Part shown: positions 24,488-32,775 of the stretch, piece by piece
How positions within the stretch are numbered: position 1 is the first letter of the stretch
Layout: the number at the start of each line of letters is the position of its first letter
Source: Planctomycetota bacterium
Lineage (GTDB): Bacteria; Planctomycetota; UBA8742; UBA2392
DNA length: 64,000 nt
NCBI GenBank assembly: GCA_019636195.1
Contig: JAHBYA010000003.1
Coordinates: 62,001 to 126,000 of the forward strand
Direction: 5' to 3'
The notes under the pieces: model-generated
Databases searched by the model: none
Told to the model about the DNA's origin: nothing
Seen by the model: only the letters and a program-made list of their open reading frames with translations
Made by a program: the position numbers and the translations under genes

Positions 24488-26296
24488 ATGGACAGCGACG
24501 TCATTGTTGTTGGTGGGGGACATGCGGGCATTGAAGCCGCTTTGGCCGCCGTGCGCGCGGGCGCGCGCGTCTGCCTGGTCACCTTTGAGCGCGGCGGCAT
24601 CGGCCGTATGTCGTGCAACCCGGCGATCGGCGGCGTGGCCAAGGGCCAGATCGTGCGCGAGATTGACGCACTGGGCGGCGCGATGGGGCAACTTATCGAC
24701 GCCACAGGCATCCAGTTCCGGATGCTCAACCGGAGCAAGGGCCCGGCAGTGATCAGCCCGCGCGCGCAGGCCGACCAGCACGCATACCAGCAAGCTGCGC
24801 AGGCGCTGCTTGAGTCCACACCGGGGCTTACGGTCGTTGAAGGCGAAGCGGTGGAGTTGCTGACCCACACCAGCCAGTCCGGCACGCCGGACATGGTGTC
24901 CGGTATTCGCCTCGCCGATGGTCGCGAGGTCCGCGCGTCGCGGGTGGTGCTCACGACCGGCACCTTCCTGGGCGGCCTGCTGCACTATGGTGAGGACAAG
25001 ATTGTCGGGGGCCGCGCCGGCGAAAAGGCGGCGCTGGGTTTGTCGGGCCAGTTGCGCGCGCTGGGCTTTCGGCTGGGACGGCTCAAGACCGGCACGCCGC
25101 CGCGCCTGGCCCGCGACAGCATCGACTTTGCAGGGCTTGAGCAGCAGCCCGGCGATAACCCGCCTGAGCCCTTTTCGTTCTTGACGCGTCAACTATCACT
25201 TGTCCAGCACCCGTGCTGGATCACGCGCACCAACGCCTGCACGCACGAGGTCATCACCCGCAACCTTGCGCGCAGCCCGCTTTACAGCGGCCAGATCGTC
25301 GGCGTCGGCCCGCGTTACTGCCCCAGCATTGAAGACAAGGTCAAGCGCTTTGCCGACAAGGACAGCCATCACGTGTTTCTGGAGCCCGAGACCGCGGGCG
25401 GCGACACCATCTACCCCAACGGCATCAGCACCAGCATGCCGCGCGACGTGCAGGACGAGCTGGTGCGCACGATCCCCGGCCTTGAGCGCGCGCGCATCGT
25501 GCGTTACGGCTACGCGGTCGAGTATGACTTCGTGCCGCCCACCCAGATCGACGCGACCATGCAGGCCAAGACCGTGCGCGGCCTGTACCTGGCGGGTCAG
25601 ATCAACGGCACCACCGGCTATGAAGAGGCCGCCGCGCAGGGGCTGATGGCTGGCCTCAATGCCGCGCTGACACTGGCTGGTCGCGAGCCGCTGGTGCTGC
25701 GCCGCGACCAGGCCTACATCGGCGTGCTGATTGACGACCTGACCACCCGCGGCACCGACGAGCCCTACCGCATGTTCACGAGCCTCGCCGAGTACCGCCT
25801 GCGCCTGCGCACCGACAACGCCGACCGGCGACTTACGCCGCTGGCGCAAGCGCTGGGCATCTGCCAGCCGGAACGCGCCCGGCGGCTGGCCGCCAAGTTG
25901 GCCGACTACAGCACCGCTGAGGCGCTGCTGCGCGCTGCGCGCGTTGAGGGCAAGTCGATCTACAACCGGTTGCGGTCGCCCCAGTTTCCGTGGGCTGAAG
26001 TGCAAGCAAGGCTGCCGCAATTGGCCGGGCTTGATACAGAGGCGCTGCGCACACTTGAGGTGGACGCCCGCTACGCGGGCTACATTGAGCGCGAAGACGC
26101 CGAAGTCGCCCGCCTGCAGGAACTGGAACGTGTGCGCCTGCCACGCGACTTGCGCTATATCGAAATGACCAACCTGCGCAAGGAAGCACGCGAGAAACTG
26201 CAGGCCAGCCAGCCGCTGACATTGGGACAGGCTGCACGCATCCCCGGTATCGGCCCGGCGGACGTCGGGGTGCTGCGCGTTTACCTCAAGGCTTGA
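24488..26296 (+). CDS. mnmG: tRNA uridine-5-carboxymethylaminomethyl modification enzyme MnmG (GidA)
   Basis: A 602-residue protein of normal MnmG length. The FAD-binding Rossmann motif is at the start ([19 protein letters not shown]), followed by the family signature [20 protein letters not shown]. The second signature, [19 protein letters not shown], and [21 protein letters not shown] are intact. The C-terminal helical domain ends [14 protein letters not shown]. With MnmE it installs cmnm5U at the wobble position of several tRNAs, using FAD and methylene-THF. The mnmE gene is not in the window. A CPXCG-protein gene follows after 3 bases, which suggests co-translation. It is divergent from the dehydrogenase gene at 24384. 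Confidence 0.97.
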   Translation: MDSDVIVVGGGHAGIEAALAAVRAGARVCLVTFERGGIGRMSCNPAIGGVAKGQIVREIDALGGAMGQLIDATGIQFRMLNRSKGPAVISPRAQADQHAYQQAAQALLESTPGLTVVEGEAVELLTHTSQSGTPDMVSGIRLADGREVRASRVVLTTGTFLGGLLHYGEDKIVGGRAGEKAALGLSGQLRALGFRLGRLKTGTPPRLARDSIDFAGLEQQPGDNPPEPFSFLTRQLSLVQHPCWITRTNACTHEVITRNLARSPLYSGQIVGVGPRYCPSIEDKVKRFADKDSHHVFLEPETAGGDTIYPNGISTSMPRDVQDELVRTIPGLERARIVRYGYAVEYDFVPPTQIDATMQAKTVRGLYLAGQINGTTGYEEAAAQGLMAGLNAALTLAGREPLVLRRDQAYIGVLIDDLTTRGTDEPYRMFTSLAEYRLRLRTDNADRRLTPLAQALGICQPERARRLAAKLADYSTAEALLRAARVEGKSIYNRLRSPQFPWAEVQARLPQLAGLDTEALRTLEVDARYAGYIEREDAEVARLQELERVRLPRDLRYIEMTNLRKEAREKLQASQPLTLGQAARIPGIGPADVGVLRVYLKA

Positions 26297-26299
26297 CGC

Positions 26300-26479
26300 A
26301 TGGACGAAACGGCCACATATTTCTGCGATCACTGTGGTGAAGAGATTGAGGCATCCATCGACCCCAGCGCCGGGACGCAGGAGTATGTGGAAGACTGTCC
26401 TGTTTGCTGCGCCCCGAATCTCCTGACGATCCGTTGGGACGAACAAGGCACAGCCACAATTGAGGCCAGGGCAGAATAG
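26300..26479 (+). CDS. Cysteine-rich CPXCG-family protein
   Basis: This small gene encodes 59 residues with ATG at 26300, 3 bases after the mnmG stop. The sequence has FCDHCGEEIEASIDPSAG, then QEYVEDCPVCCAPN and LLTIRWDEQG, which matches the short CPXCG cysteine-rich family (PF14255). In that family a first C-x2-C pair is followed by DPS.G..Q.Y.EDC.VCC.P. The canonical CPYC is CDHC here, but four ligand cysteines plus Cys in VCC remain, so it is probably a zinc-ribbon. The function is unknown. Coupling to mnmG may be incidental or may indicate a translation-related role. Confidence 0.85.
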   Translation: MDETATYFCDHCGEEIEASIDPSAGTQEYVEDCPVCCAPNLLTIRWDEQGTATIEARAE

Positions 26480-26493
26480 GTGGGCTTTACGGG

Positions 26494-26523
26494 GTTGTGC
26501 AAACAACTGCCAGTGACTATTCT
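26494..26523 (+). promoter_or_regulatory. Possible promoter with overlapping dyad upstream of the PAS operon
   Basis: TTGTGC (26495-26500) and TATTCT (26518-26523) are spaced by 17 bases, 28 bases before the first PAS gene. GTTGT (26494-26498) and ACAAC (26503-26507) form a dyad over the -35 element. Both boxes are only partial matches to the sigma-70 consensus. Confidence 0.4.
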
Positions 26524-26550
26524 CGCAGCATTGCATAGGCGAAATGGGCA

Positions 26551-27447
26551 ATGACCGCACCAAACTCGTCAATTGGTCTGGACGACTGGATCATCCGGCA
26601 CCTGCCGGGGATCTCGTACTTCTGCGAAAACGACGAGCGCTACACGATGCGCTTTCTGTGCGGCGGCAGCGGCCACGACTTCGGCTATGACCTGCAGGGC
26701 TTTGTGGATAACAAGCATTACTTTGCCGCTTCGGTTGTGCACCCGCACGACCTTGACCTCGTGGACGAGTTCGCTGAGCTTATGGTCGCCCACCCGCGCC
26801 CGGTTGCGGCGCGCTACCGGCTGGTGCGCTCAGAGGGCCGCGAAGTGCCGATCCTGATTACGGCAAGGGCGGTGCGATCGCATCGCGGCGAGGTGTTGGG
26901 CTTCGCGGGCTTCATCATTGACATCGGCGGCATACCCGACTTGCAGGGGCCGGCTGGTATCCTGACTGACCTGAAGATTCCGGGCGAAGATGTGGCGCCG
27001 ACTGTGGACGGACGCCCGGACACGATCACGCCGCAGTGGCTGTTGCCCCAGTTGCCGATCGTGAGCTACGCAACGACCGACGACGAGCACTACACGCCCG
27101 TGTACATTAGCGCCAGCTTGAAACACGAGCTGGGCTACGACATCACACGCTTCCTGGAAAAGCCCGGCTACAGCATCGCCAGCGTGGTGTACCCATCCGA
27201 CGTGGACATGACCGACAAACTGATGGAGCAGGCGGCTGCCGTCGAAGGCCGCGAGATGTGGGTGCGTGTGCGGCTGGTGCACGAAAGCGGCGACTCGGTG
27301 CAGGCGCTGTGTGGGCAGCGCGGCGCCCGGCACACTGCATTCCCGGGCGGGCGGGGTCTGGTGGGGGCGGCGGTGTACCTGCACGACCTGCCGGTGTTGC
27401 ACGGCAAGTCGAAGGTGCTGGCGGTACGAGAACCTGAAGCGGTGTAG
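26551..27447 (+). CDS. Stand-alone tandem PAS-domain protein
   Basis: A 298-residue protein with two PAS (PAS_3-type) domains and no output domain. PAS-A (about 12-130) reads GISYFCENDERYTMRFLC, HDFGYDLQGFV, VVHPHDLDLVDEFAELM and ARYRLVRSEGREVPIL. PAS-B (about 160-285) reads PIVSYATTDDEHYTPVYISA, HELGYDITRFLE, VVYPSDVDMTDKLMEQA and VRVRLVHESGDS. Both share [ND]DE[RH]YT at the first strand and an HP/YP-x-D motif at the helix, also found in the PAS protein encoded next. A cytoplasmic sensor or adaptor is inferred; the ligand is unknown. The gene starts the operon PAS-PAS, PAS, flavodoxin, TPR, whose gaps are 2, -4 and 4 bases, so the products probably act together. Confidence 0.85.
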   Translation: MTAPNSSIGLDDWIIRHLPGISYFCENDERYTMRFLCGGSGHDFGYDLQGFVDNKHYFAASVVHPHDLDLVDEFAELMVAHPRPVAARYRLVRSEGREVPILITARAVRSHRGEVLGFAGFIIDIGGIPDLQGPAGILTDLKIPGEDVAPTVDGRPDTITPQWLLPQLPIVSYATTDDEHYTPVYISASLKHELGYDITRFLEKPGYSIASVVYPSDVDMTDKLMEQAAAVEGREMWVRVRLVHESGDSVQALCGQRGARHTAFPGGRGLVGAAVYLHDLPVLHGKSKVLAVREPEAV

Positions 27448-27449
27448 GC

Positions 27450-27863
27450 GTGGCGGAAGCCCCCGAAATCGACGTCCGCAAGTTCGTGGATGCGCTGCCC
27501 GCGATCACGATTTTTGTATCCAACGACGAGCACTACACCGTCAAGTTCGCCAACGCCGAAGCGGGCAAGATGCTCGGCTACACGACCGAAGACTTCATCA
27601 ACAACCGGCGCTATTCGGCGTACAGCGTCGTGCACCCGGACGACCTTGACGTCGTTGACCGCCAGGCTGAGCTGGTGGCGACCACCGGCGGCGCCCGTAT
27701 CGCGCGCTACCGCCTGGTAGCGGTGGACGGTGGCTTTGTGCCGGTGCTTGACGTGTCAAGGCCATGGATCGACCATGGCAGCGCGCTGGGTTTCATCACC
27801 GTGATTCTTGACCTTCGCCTGGCACCGGAGTTGACGGGGCCCAGCAAGGTGTTTGAACAATGA
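27450..27863 (+). CDS. Single PAS-domain protein
   Basis: A 137-residue protein with a GTG start 2 bases after the previous stop. It is one PAS domain: PAITIFVSNDEHYTVKFANA, then LGYTTEDFINNRRYS, VVHPDDLDVVDRQAELV, ARYRLVAVDGGFVPVLDVS and GFITVILDLRLAPEL. It is a close relative of both domains of the upstream protein, sharing NDEHYT and VVHPDDLD. No kinase, cyclase or DNA-binding part is present. Such isolated PAS proteins act by partner binding, or carry heme or flavin; no heme-iron His can be assigned safely. The stop overlaps the ATG of the flavodoxin gene (ATGA), indicating translational coupling. Confidence 0.85.
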   Translation: MAEAPEIDVRKFVDALPAITIFVSNDEHYTVKFANAEAGKMLGYTTEDFINNRRYSAYSVVHPDDLDVVDRQAELVATTGGARIARYRLVAVDGGFVPVLDVSRPWIDHGSALGFITVILDLRLAPELTGPSKVFEQ

Positions 27864-28429
27864 CGCGCATCGCCATCGTGTTCGCGACAAGCGGCGGCAA
27901 TACGCTTGAAACCGCCCGCATGGCCGCCGTCGGCTGTACCGATGCAGGGGCTGAAGTCGCCCTGTACAACGCCGCCGCCTTCAGCCCCAGCGTGCTGCTT
28001 GAGCACGACGGCATCCTGATCGGCGAGCCGACCTGGGGTGACGGCGCCCATCACGCCGACTTCGCGCGCTTTGACGCCGCCATGGCCGAAGTGCTTGCGC
28101 CGGGCCGCCTGCTGGCGGGCAAGGGCGCCGCGGCCTTTGTCGGCTGCGACCGCGCGTACCGCAACTTCGGCCGCGCCCTTGAGCTGATCGAAGGGCGGCT
28201 GATTGAGTGCGGCGCGCAGGTGCTGCAACAGGGCCTGAAGATTGAACTGAAGCATAACCCCACCAGCCGCGAATACACCAAGAGGTGGGGCCGCGATTTC
28301 GTGGCACGCCTGCGCGGTGAGCTTGAGCGGCAGGACCACACCGCACGCATGGGCCGCGCCGACGTTGACCGCGTCATGGGCATCAGCAAGACCGAGCGTG
28401 AAAACCGCGACCTGCAAGGCCTGTATTAG
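27860..28429 (+). CDS. Flavodoxin-like protein
   Basis: A 189-residue protein with a flavodoxin fold. The FMN phosphate loop is IVFATSGGNTLETARM, the second loop is DGILIGEPTWGDGAHHADFA, and the isoalloxazine-side loop follows KGAAAFVGCDRAYRNFGRAL. Length is slightly above a short-chain flavodoxin because of a basic C-terminal tail (TARMGRADVDRVMGISKTE). The cysteine in FVGCD sits in the third flavin-contacting loop, as in ordinary flavodoxins. It is translationally coupled to the PAS protein by ATGA. A one-electron carrier passing redox state to the PAS sensors, or controlled by them, is the natural inference. It could instead serve an enzyme elsewhere. Confidence 0.85.
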   Translation: MTRIAIVFATSGGNTLETARMAAVGCTDAGAEVALYNAAAFSPSVLLEHDGILIGEPTWGDGAHHADFARFDAAMAEVLAPGRLLAGKGAAAFVGCDRAYRNFGRALELIEGRLIECGAQVLQQGLKIELKHNPTSREYTKRWGRDFVARLRGELERQDHTARMGRADVDRVMGISKTERENRDLQGLY

Positions 28430-28433
28430 CGCG

Positions 28434-29795
28434 ATGCCGGAAAACCCAATCCTGAGTCTGCCTGAAAGCGCCGAGACAGCCTACCTGTTCCGCCACGCGC
28501 TGTTGCGCGACGCGGCGTACCAGTTGCAGCCCCCGGCTGGGCGCGGGCAGCTGCACTTGCTGGCCGCCGAACTGATCCAGCGTCTTGGTCCGGATGTGGA
28601 CGCCTTTGCAGTCGAGATCGCCGACCACCTTCACGCAGCGCGGCTTTGTGGTGCCGCGGCGGGCAACCTGGCGACGGAGCGTCACTTTACTGAGATTGCC
28701 GCCCGCCGCGCCGAAACCTTGTACCTTCACGCGCAGGTTGTGCTGCTAAGCTTGCGACAGGCCGAAATCAGCGAGGGCGAAGACCTTGCGATCGCGCTGG
28801 GGCGAGCCGCAAAATCCGAGTACATCAGCGGCCGACTGGCGCAGGCGGAAGAACTGGCCACACGTGCGCTGAAGATCGACACTCCCGGTACGCGCGACGC
28901 CTACGGGCTGATGTCCGAGATATGCCGTCGCACGGGCAGACCGTCGAAGGCCATAGAGTACGCTGAAGCGGCCCTGCAGACAGCCAGGACCCATCTCGAC
29001 GAAGTTGGGTCCGCCCGCGCCGTCGCCGCCATCGCCAATGCCCGCTACGAGACCGGCGATGTGGAGGCCTCAGGGCATATGTATCGGCAGGCCATCGAAA
29101 TGTTGCGCGCCCACGATGAGCCCAGACTGGCGGCGTCGCTGCAAGGCAACCTGGCTGTAGTGCTGGCGCAGACCGGACGACTTGAAGAAGCTATTGCAAT
29201 GGGGCGCAAGGCAATGGAAGACAGCCATGTACTGCAAGACCCGCGCGGCGAGTCGTTTGCGGCCAGCAACCTTGCAGCCCTGCTTGGCAATGCTGATCGA
29301 ATGCACGAAGCATCGTCGCTGTATGCGCGAGCCCTGCAACTGACTGCCCGGACTGGCGACATACGATCACGGGCCACCGTACTTTCAAATTTCGCCAGTT
29401 GTTGCCATCGCATGGGTCGCCTGGAAGAAGCTGTTGCATCCGGGCGACAAGCCCTGGAGCTGTTGCGCGAAGTGGGCGACCTGCGCCAGCAGGGGACCAG
29501 CCTGGGCATACTGGGCAGCATCTATCGTGACCTTGGCCGCCTGCAGGATGCCGAGGCGCTGCTGCAACAGGCGGTGGCGTTGCACGCGCGCACGGGCAAC
29601 CGGCGGTTTGAAGCCTTGCATGGCATTGAGATGGCGATTCTCTTTGCCCAGACGGACCGCCGGCCAAAGGGACAGAAGCTATGGGAAAACTCGCTTGCGA
29701 CCCTGAACCGGATCGGTGATGCAAGACGCGCATCGGAGAAGATCCAAGAAATGCGCCACGCCTGCGCCAAGGCCGGCGTGGCACCGTTTGAATAG
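28434..29795 (+). CDS. TPR protein with an N-terminal segment typical of STAND/AAA ATPase regulators
   Basis: A 453-residue protein starting MPENPILSLPESAETAYLFR, 4 bases after the flavodoxin stop. The opening YLFRHALLRDAAYQLQPPAG, with RGQLHLLAAELIQRLG, resembles the segment after the ATPase and winged helix in LuxR/adenylate-cyclase-type STAND proteins (pattern FRHAL.R..AY..L....R...H). No P-loop lies upstream here. Residues about 100-440 are consecutive TPRs (GRLEEAIAMGRKAMEDS, GDIRSRATVLSNFASCCHRM, GRLEEAVASGRQALELL and so on). A paralogue is at 44122-45567, also beside redox-sensor genes. It is probably a protein-interaction scaffold for the operon. Whether the ATPase was lost or is supplied by another protein cannot be seen. 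Confidence 0.82.
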   Translation: MPENPILSLPESAETAYLFRHALLRDAAYQLQPPAGRGQLHLLAAELIQRLGPDVDAFAVEIADHLHAARLCGAAAGNLATERHFTEIAARRAETLYLHAQVVLLSLRQAEISEGEDLAIALGRAAKSEYISGRLAQAEELATRALKIDTPGTRDAYGLMSEICRRTGRPSKAIEYAEAALQTARTHLDEVGSARAVAAIANARYETGDVEASGHMYRQAIEMLRAHDEPRLAASLQGNLAVVLAQTGRLEEAIAMGRKAMEDSHVLQDPRGESFAASNLAALLGNADRMHEASSLYARALQLTARTGDIRSRATVLSNFASCCHRMGRLEEAVASGRQALELLREVGDLRQQGTSLGILGSIYRDLGRLQDAEALLQQAVALHARTGNRRFEALHGIEMAILFAQTDRRPKGQKLWENSLATLNRIGDARRASEKIQEMRHACAKAGVAPFE

Positions 29796-29920
29796 CCGGT
29801 TGTCGCGCTTTCCCCGTGCGAAACGTGCAACTTTCTTCTTTAACTCAAGGTAGCGCGCGTGTTTGCCCGATACCCGTTTGGCGGCATCTGCCGTCACTGG
29901 CCCTATCGGACGGAATCGCC

Positions 29921-30988
29921 ATGCCAACCCTGATTGAACGTTTCCTGGGCGTCTTCAGCCTGGACATGGGCATTGACCTCGGCACCGCCAACACCGCCGT
30001 GTGCGTGGGCGGCCAGGGCATTGTGCTGTGCGAGCCCAGCGTGGTCGCTGTCCGCAAAGGCACCACCGAAGTGCTCAATGGCGGTGAAGCCGTCGGCAAC
30101 TCTGCAAAAAACATGCTTGATAAGTGCCCCGGCAACATTGAGGCCATCCGGCCGCTCAAGAACGGCGTGATCAGCGACTTCGAGATTACCGAGGCGATGC
30201 TCAGCTATTTCATCAAGAAGGTCCATAAGCGCACCTGGGGCCTCAAGCCGCGCCTGATCATCAGCGTGCCCATGGGCATCACCGGCGTCGAAAAACGCGC
30301 CGTGATCGAAAGTGCAGAGCGCGCCGGCGCCCGCAGCGTCTATCTGATCGAGCAGCCCAAGGCCGCCGCCCTGGGCGCGGGCCTGCCCATTTCAGACCCC
30401 GCGGGCAGCATGGTGGTCGATATCGGCGGCGGCACGACCGACGTGGCTGTGCTGAGTTTGCAGGGTGTGGTGACGTACGAAACGCTGCGCATCGCGGGCG
30501 ATGAACTTACGCAAAGCATTGTCACCTACATCAAGGACCAGTGCGGCCTGCTGGTCGGCGAACAGACCGCCGAAAAAATCAAAATCGCCGTCGGCTCCGT
30601 GGTACCACTTGAGCTGCTGGGCGCCGAGGAGATGCAGATGGAAATCCGCGGCCGCAACATCGCCACCAGCCTGCCGGCGCGAGCCGTCATCAACAGCATC
30701 CAGATTCGCGAGGCCTTGATGCCCGTGGTCACGCAGATCGCGGGCAGCATCAAGCGCACCCTTGAACGCACGCCGCCCGAAATCGCCGCTGACCTGGTGG
30801 ACCAGGGCATCATGCTGGCCGGCGGCGGCGCAAGCCTGCGCGGCCTGGCGTACTACCTTGAGCACGAAATCAACCTGCCCGTGCGCGTCGCCACCGAGCC
30901 CCTGTACTCAGTGGTGCGCGGCACTGAGGCCGTGCTGGCCGACATCGACGACTACACCGACCTGCTGGAAAGCGCCGAGGATATCTAG
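29921..30988 (+). CDS. mreB: Rod-shape-determining actin homologue MreB
   Basis: A 355-residue protein starting MPTLIERFLGVFSLDMGIDL; a longer upstream reading lacks family similarity. Actin-fold signatures are phosphate-1 MGIDLGTANTAVCV, SVPMGITGVEKRAVIESAE, phosphate-2 VVDIGGGTTDVAVLSL, and the adenosine motif GIMLAGGGASLRGLAYYL. The length and motifs are normal for MreB. It polymerises under the inner membrane and positions the elongasome with MreC and MreD, which follow. A 112-base gap containing a stem-loop (31029-31061) separates mreB from mreC and may reduce downstream expression. The Pbp2 and rodA genes usually found after mreD are not here. Confidence 0.97.
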   Translation: MPTLIERFLGVFSLDMGIDLGTANTAVCVGGQGIVLCEPSVVAVRKGTTEVLNGGEAVGNSAKNMLDKCPGNIEAIRPLKNGVISDFEITEAMLSYFIKKVHKRTWGLKPRLIISVPMGITGVEKRAVIESAERAGARSVYLIEQPKAAALGAGLPISDPAGSMVVDIGGGTTDVAVLSLQGVVTYETLRIAGDELTQSIVTYIKDQCGLLVGEQTAEKIKIAVGSVVPLELLGAEEMQMEIRGRNIATSLPARAVINSIQIREALMPVVTQIAGSIKRTLERTPPEIAADLVDQGIMLAGGGASLRGLAYYLEHEINLPVRVATEPLYSVVRGTEAVLADIDDYTDLLESAEDI

Positions 30989-31028
30989 AGAGGGTCTGCG
31001 TCCCGGTTCAACTGCGACACAAGAAATC

Positions 31029-31061
31029 ATGGCCCGCCTGCCGATGAGTGGTGCGGGCCAT
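31029..31061 (+). promoter_or_regulatory. Stem-loop in the mreB-mreC intergenic region
   Basis: ATGGCCCGC (31029-31037) pairs exactly with GCGGGCCAT (31053-31061). There is no T-tract (TTGCACTTTG follows), so it looks like an mRNA processing or stabilising hairpin, or a partial attenuator, that would set mreB above mreC and mreD. Confidence 0.5.
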
Positions 31062-31100
31062 TGCACTTTGACACCGGACCCGGGAGCCGGGACACGCCCC

Positions 31101-31994
31101 ATGCAGCGCAATCACGAAAAATTGACCCTCGGCTGGCTCGTTCGGCACCCCCTGGTGGCCACCTGCATCCTGCTGGCATTGACCATCGCGCTGCCGTACC
31201 TGCGTGTCGGCGAGCGCCTGAAGCTGCTGACCTTTCTACCGGTGGCCCGCGCCTCGGGCGACGTTGCCGAAACCCCCTACGAGAAACTGTCAGCGCAGCA
31301 GCGCGCGCAACTTGACCTCGCCCGCGAGCGCGAGCGCGTGTCGCTGCTTGAAACCGAAAACGCCCGCCTGCGCGAAGCTATTTCTCAGCACGATGCCCTG
31401 CGCAGCCTTGCGCCCGCGTTTGCCGAGTCGCCGTTGCCGGCCGCGGTTACCGCACGCGTAATCTTCAAGGGCGACGCCAGCACCTGGCGCCATTGCTGCT
31501 GGATCAACCGCGGACGCAAGCACGGCATTGAAGACGGCATGCCGGTCGTGGCGGGCCGCAGCCTTGTCGGCCGCGTGTTCATGGCTGGCGACGAGCACGC
31601 ATGCGTGCAACTGCTGACCGACCCCGGTTTCGCCGCCGCCTGCATCATCGTCGATCCCGACGACCCGCACGTTGACCCTGCTTCGCGTGTGCGCGCCGTG
31701 CTGCGGGGCGACGGATCAGCCATGCCGCACTTTCCGCGTCTTGAACTTGAAGATGTGCCGGCGGGCGCCCCCGTCAAGCCGGGCATGCACGTCGTGACCA
31801 ACGACTACTCCGGTCAGTACCCCGTTGGCCTGTCCGTCGGCGTCGTGCGCGAGACGATACCCCAGGCGGGTTTTCTGCAGGTGCGCATGGAGGCCAACCT
31901 TGATCTGCTGACCCTTGAGGTCCTGCAGGTGCTGCTGCACAAGCGGCCCGAGCTGGAGAAGCAGGCGCTGGCCCTGATCCGGAGAAAGAAGTGA
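31101..31994 (+). CDS. mreC: Rod-shape-determining protein MreC
   Basis: A 297-residue protein starting MQRNHEKLTLGWLVRHPLVA. It has one N-terminal transmembrane span (VATCILLALTIALPYL), a coiled coil at about residues 60-100 (LSAQQRAQLDLARERERVSL, then LETENARLREAISQ), and the double beta-barrel periplasmic domain. The latter includes ITARVIFKGDASTWRHCCWI-type strands, GIEDGMPVVAGRSLVGRV and GMHVVTNDYSGQYPVGLSVG. The last segment (PVGLSVGVV) is the MreC signature. The bitopic protein links MreB/MreD to the periplasmic synthesis machinery. Two adjacent cysteines (HCC) in the first barrel are unusual. Its stop overlaps the mreD GTG start. Confidence 0.93.
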   Translation: MQRNHEKLTLGWLVRHPLVATCILLALTIALPYLRVGERLKLLTFLPVARASGDVAETPYEKLSAQQRAQLDLARERERVSLLETENARLREAISQHDALRSLAPAFAESPLPAAVTARVIFKGDASTWRHCCWINRGRKHGIEDGMPVVAGRSLVGRVFMAGDEHACVQLLTDPGFAAACIIVDPDDPHVDPASRVRAVLRGDGSAMPHFPRLELEDVPAGAPVKPGMHVVTNDYSGQYPVGLSVGVVRETIPQAGFLQVRMEANLDLLTLEVLQVLLHKRPELEKQALALIRRKK

Positions 31995-32548
31995 CCGCTG
32001 CAGCCCGTGCCGCCTACCCGCGCAACCGCGAAATCAAGTGGCGCGGCCGCATCGTGATCGGCGGCGGCGTTCTTTTGGCGCTTGTGCACGCCGCCCTGCT
32101 GCATCACCTGAAGCTGGAAGATTTCACGCCGGACCTGTACACGGTCGCGGCACTGTTTTTGGGCTTGTTTGCTTCGCGCCATGGCCGATACGGCCCGTCG
32201 CTTGTTTTCGGCCTGATTCGCGACTTCTTCAGTTTGGGCCTGCTTGGCAGCTATGCCGTGCTGTACAGCCTGCTGCACAAAGCCGCCGGCCGCGCCCGCG
32301 AAAAGTTCGACCCTGAGCGCGTTGGCAACGTCTTCATCATGGCTGTGATCGGTACGTTTCTGGTCAACTTCGGGTATCACGTGATGCTTGCGCTGGCCGG
32401 CGATGGCGTGGGCTGGTCGCGCGCCTTGGCGCGTTGTGCCGGCACGGCGGTCGCAACGGGCCCGCTGGCTGTGCTGCTGTTCCCGATCTGGCACTGGCTG
32501 CTCGGCAAGTGCGGCGCCAAACGCAGCGGACCGTTCTGGAACATCTAG
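31991..32548 (+). CDS. mreD: Rod-shape-determining protein MreD
   Basis: A 185-residue multi-span membrane protein with a GTG start overlapping the mreC stop. Hydrophobic segments are at about 22-40 (IVIGGGVLLALVHAALL), 48-62 (LYTVAALFLGLFA), 70-90 (GPSLVFGLIRDFFSLGLLGS), 115-135 and 145-170. The segment FGLIRDFFSLGLLGSYAVLY corresponds to the conserved G..D......LG..A motif of MreD. Divergence is high, as is usual for this family, so the call rests on topology, motif and the mreBCD context. It stabilises the MreB/MreC complex in the inner membrane. No rodA or mrdA follows; a structured, non-coding region begins at the stop. Confidence 0.85.
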   Translation: MTAAARAAYPRNREIKWRGRIVIGGGVLLALVHAALLHHLKLEDFTPDLYTVAALFLGLFASRHGRYGPSLVFGLIRDFFSLGLLGSYAVLYSLLHKAAGRAREKFDPERVGNVFIMAVIGTFLVNFGYHVMLALAGDGVGWSRALARCAGTAVATGPLAVLLFPIWHWLLGKCGAKRSGPFWNI

Positions 32549-32558
32549 GCGATTGAAC

Positions 32559-32610
32559 GGGGACAGGTACCATGGACAGGCACCTTCAGTGGCTGTCCCT
32601 GACGTGTCCC
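32559..32610. repeat. REP-like nested palindrome
   Basis: GGGACA (32560-32565) pairs with TGTCCC (32605-32610), and inside it GGACAG (32574-32579) pairs with CTGTCC (32593-32598). The words GGGGACAGGTACC and GGACAGGCACC resemble REP elements mobilised by REP-associated tyrosine (IS200-like) transposases. No transposase is in the window. Confidence 0.55.
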
Positions 32611-32635
32611 TGGCGCAAACAGAAGCCCCGGCAGA

Positions 32636-32711
32636 GGTCGCGAAGCGACCGTCCCGCAGGAAACGCAACGCGTTTTCCAGGAACCGGGGGTCGCGGACGG
32701 CAGTCCGCGAC
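32636..32711. repeat. Three consecutive perfect or near-perfect hairpins
   Basis: GGTCGC/GCGACC (32636-32650), GGAAACGC/GCGTTTTCC (32659-32678) and GTCGCGGA/TCCGCGAC (32690-32711) follow one another with spacings of about 10 bases. They lie between mreD and its probable terminator. Confidence 0.6.
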
Positions 32712-32744
32712 TACGCCCGTTTTCGTTGTGCCGCGTCGGGGCAC

Positions 32745-32775
32745 CCTCGGCTTTTCAGCCGGGGCTTTTGTCTTT
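32745..32775 (+). terminator. Probable terminator of the mreBCD transcript
   Basis: CCTCGGCT (32745-32752) pairs with AGCCGGGG (32757-32764, one T-G pair) around TTTC, followed by CTTTTGTCTTTTC. It lies about 200 bases after mreD. Confidence 0.7.

Noticed and set aside
25196-26572. A 458-codon minus-strand open frame
   Set aside because: It is antisense to mnmG, has His/Gln/Leu-rich composition without motifs, and reflects the codon bias of the GC-rich opposite strand.
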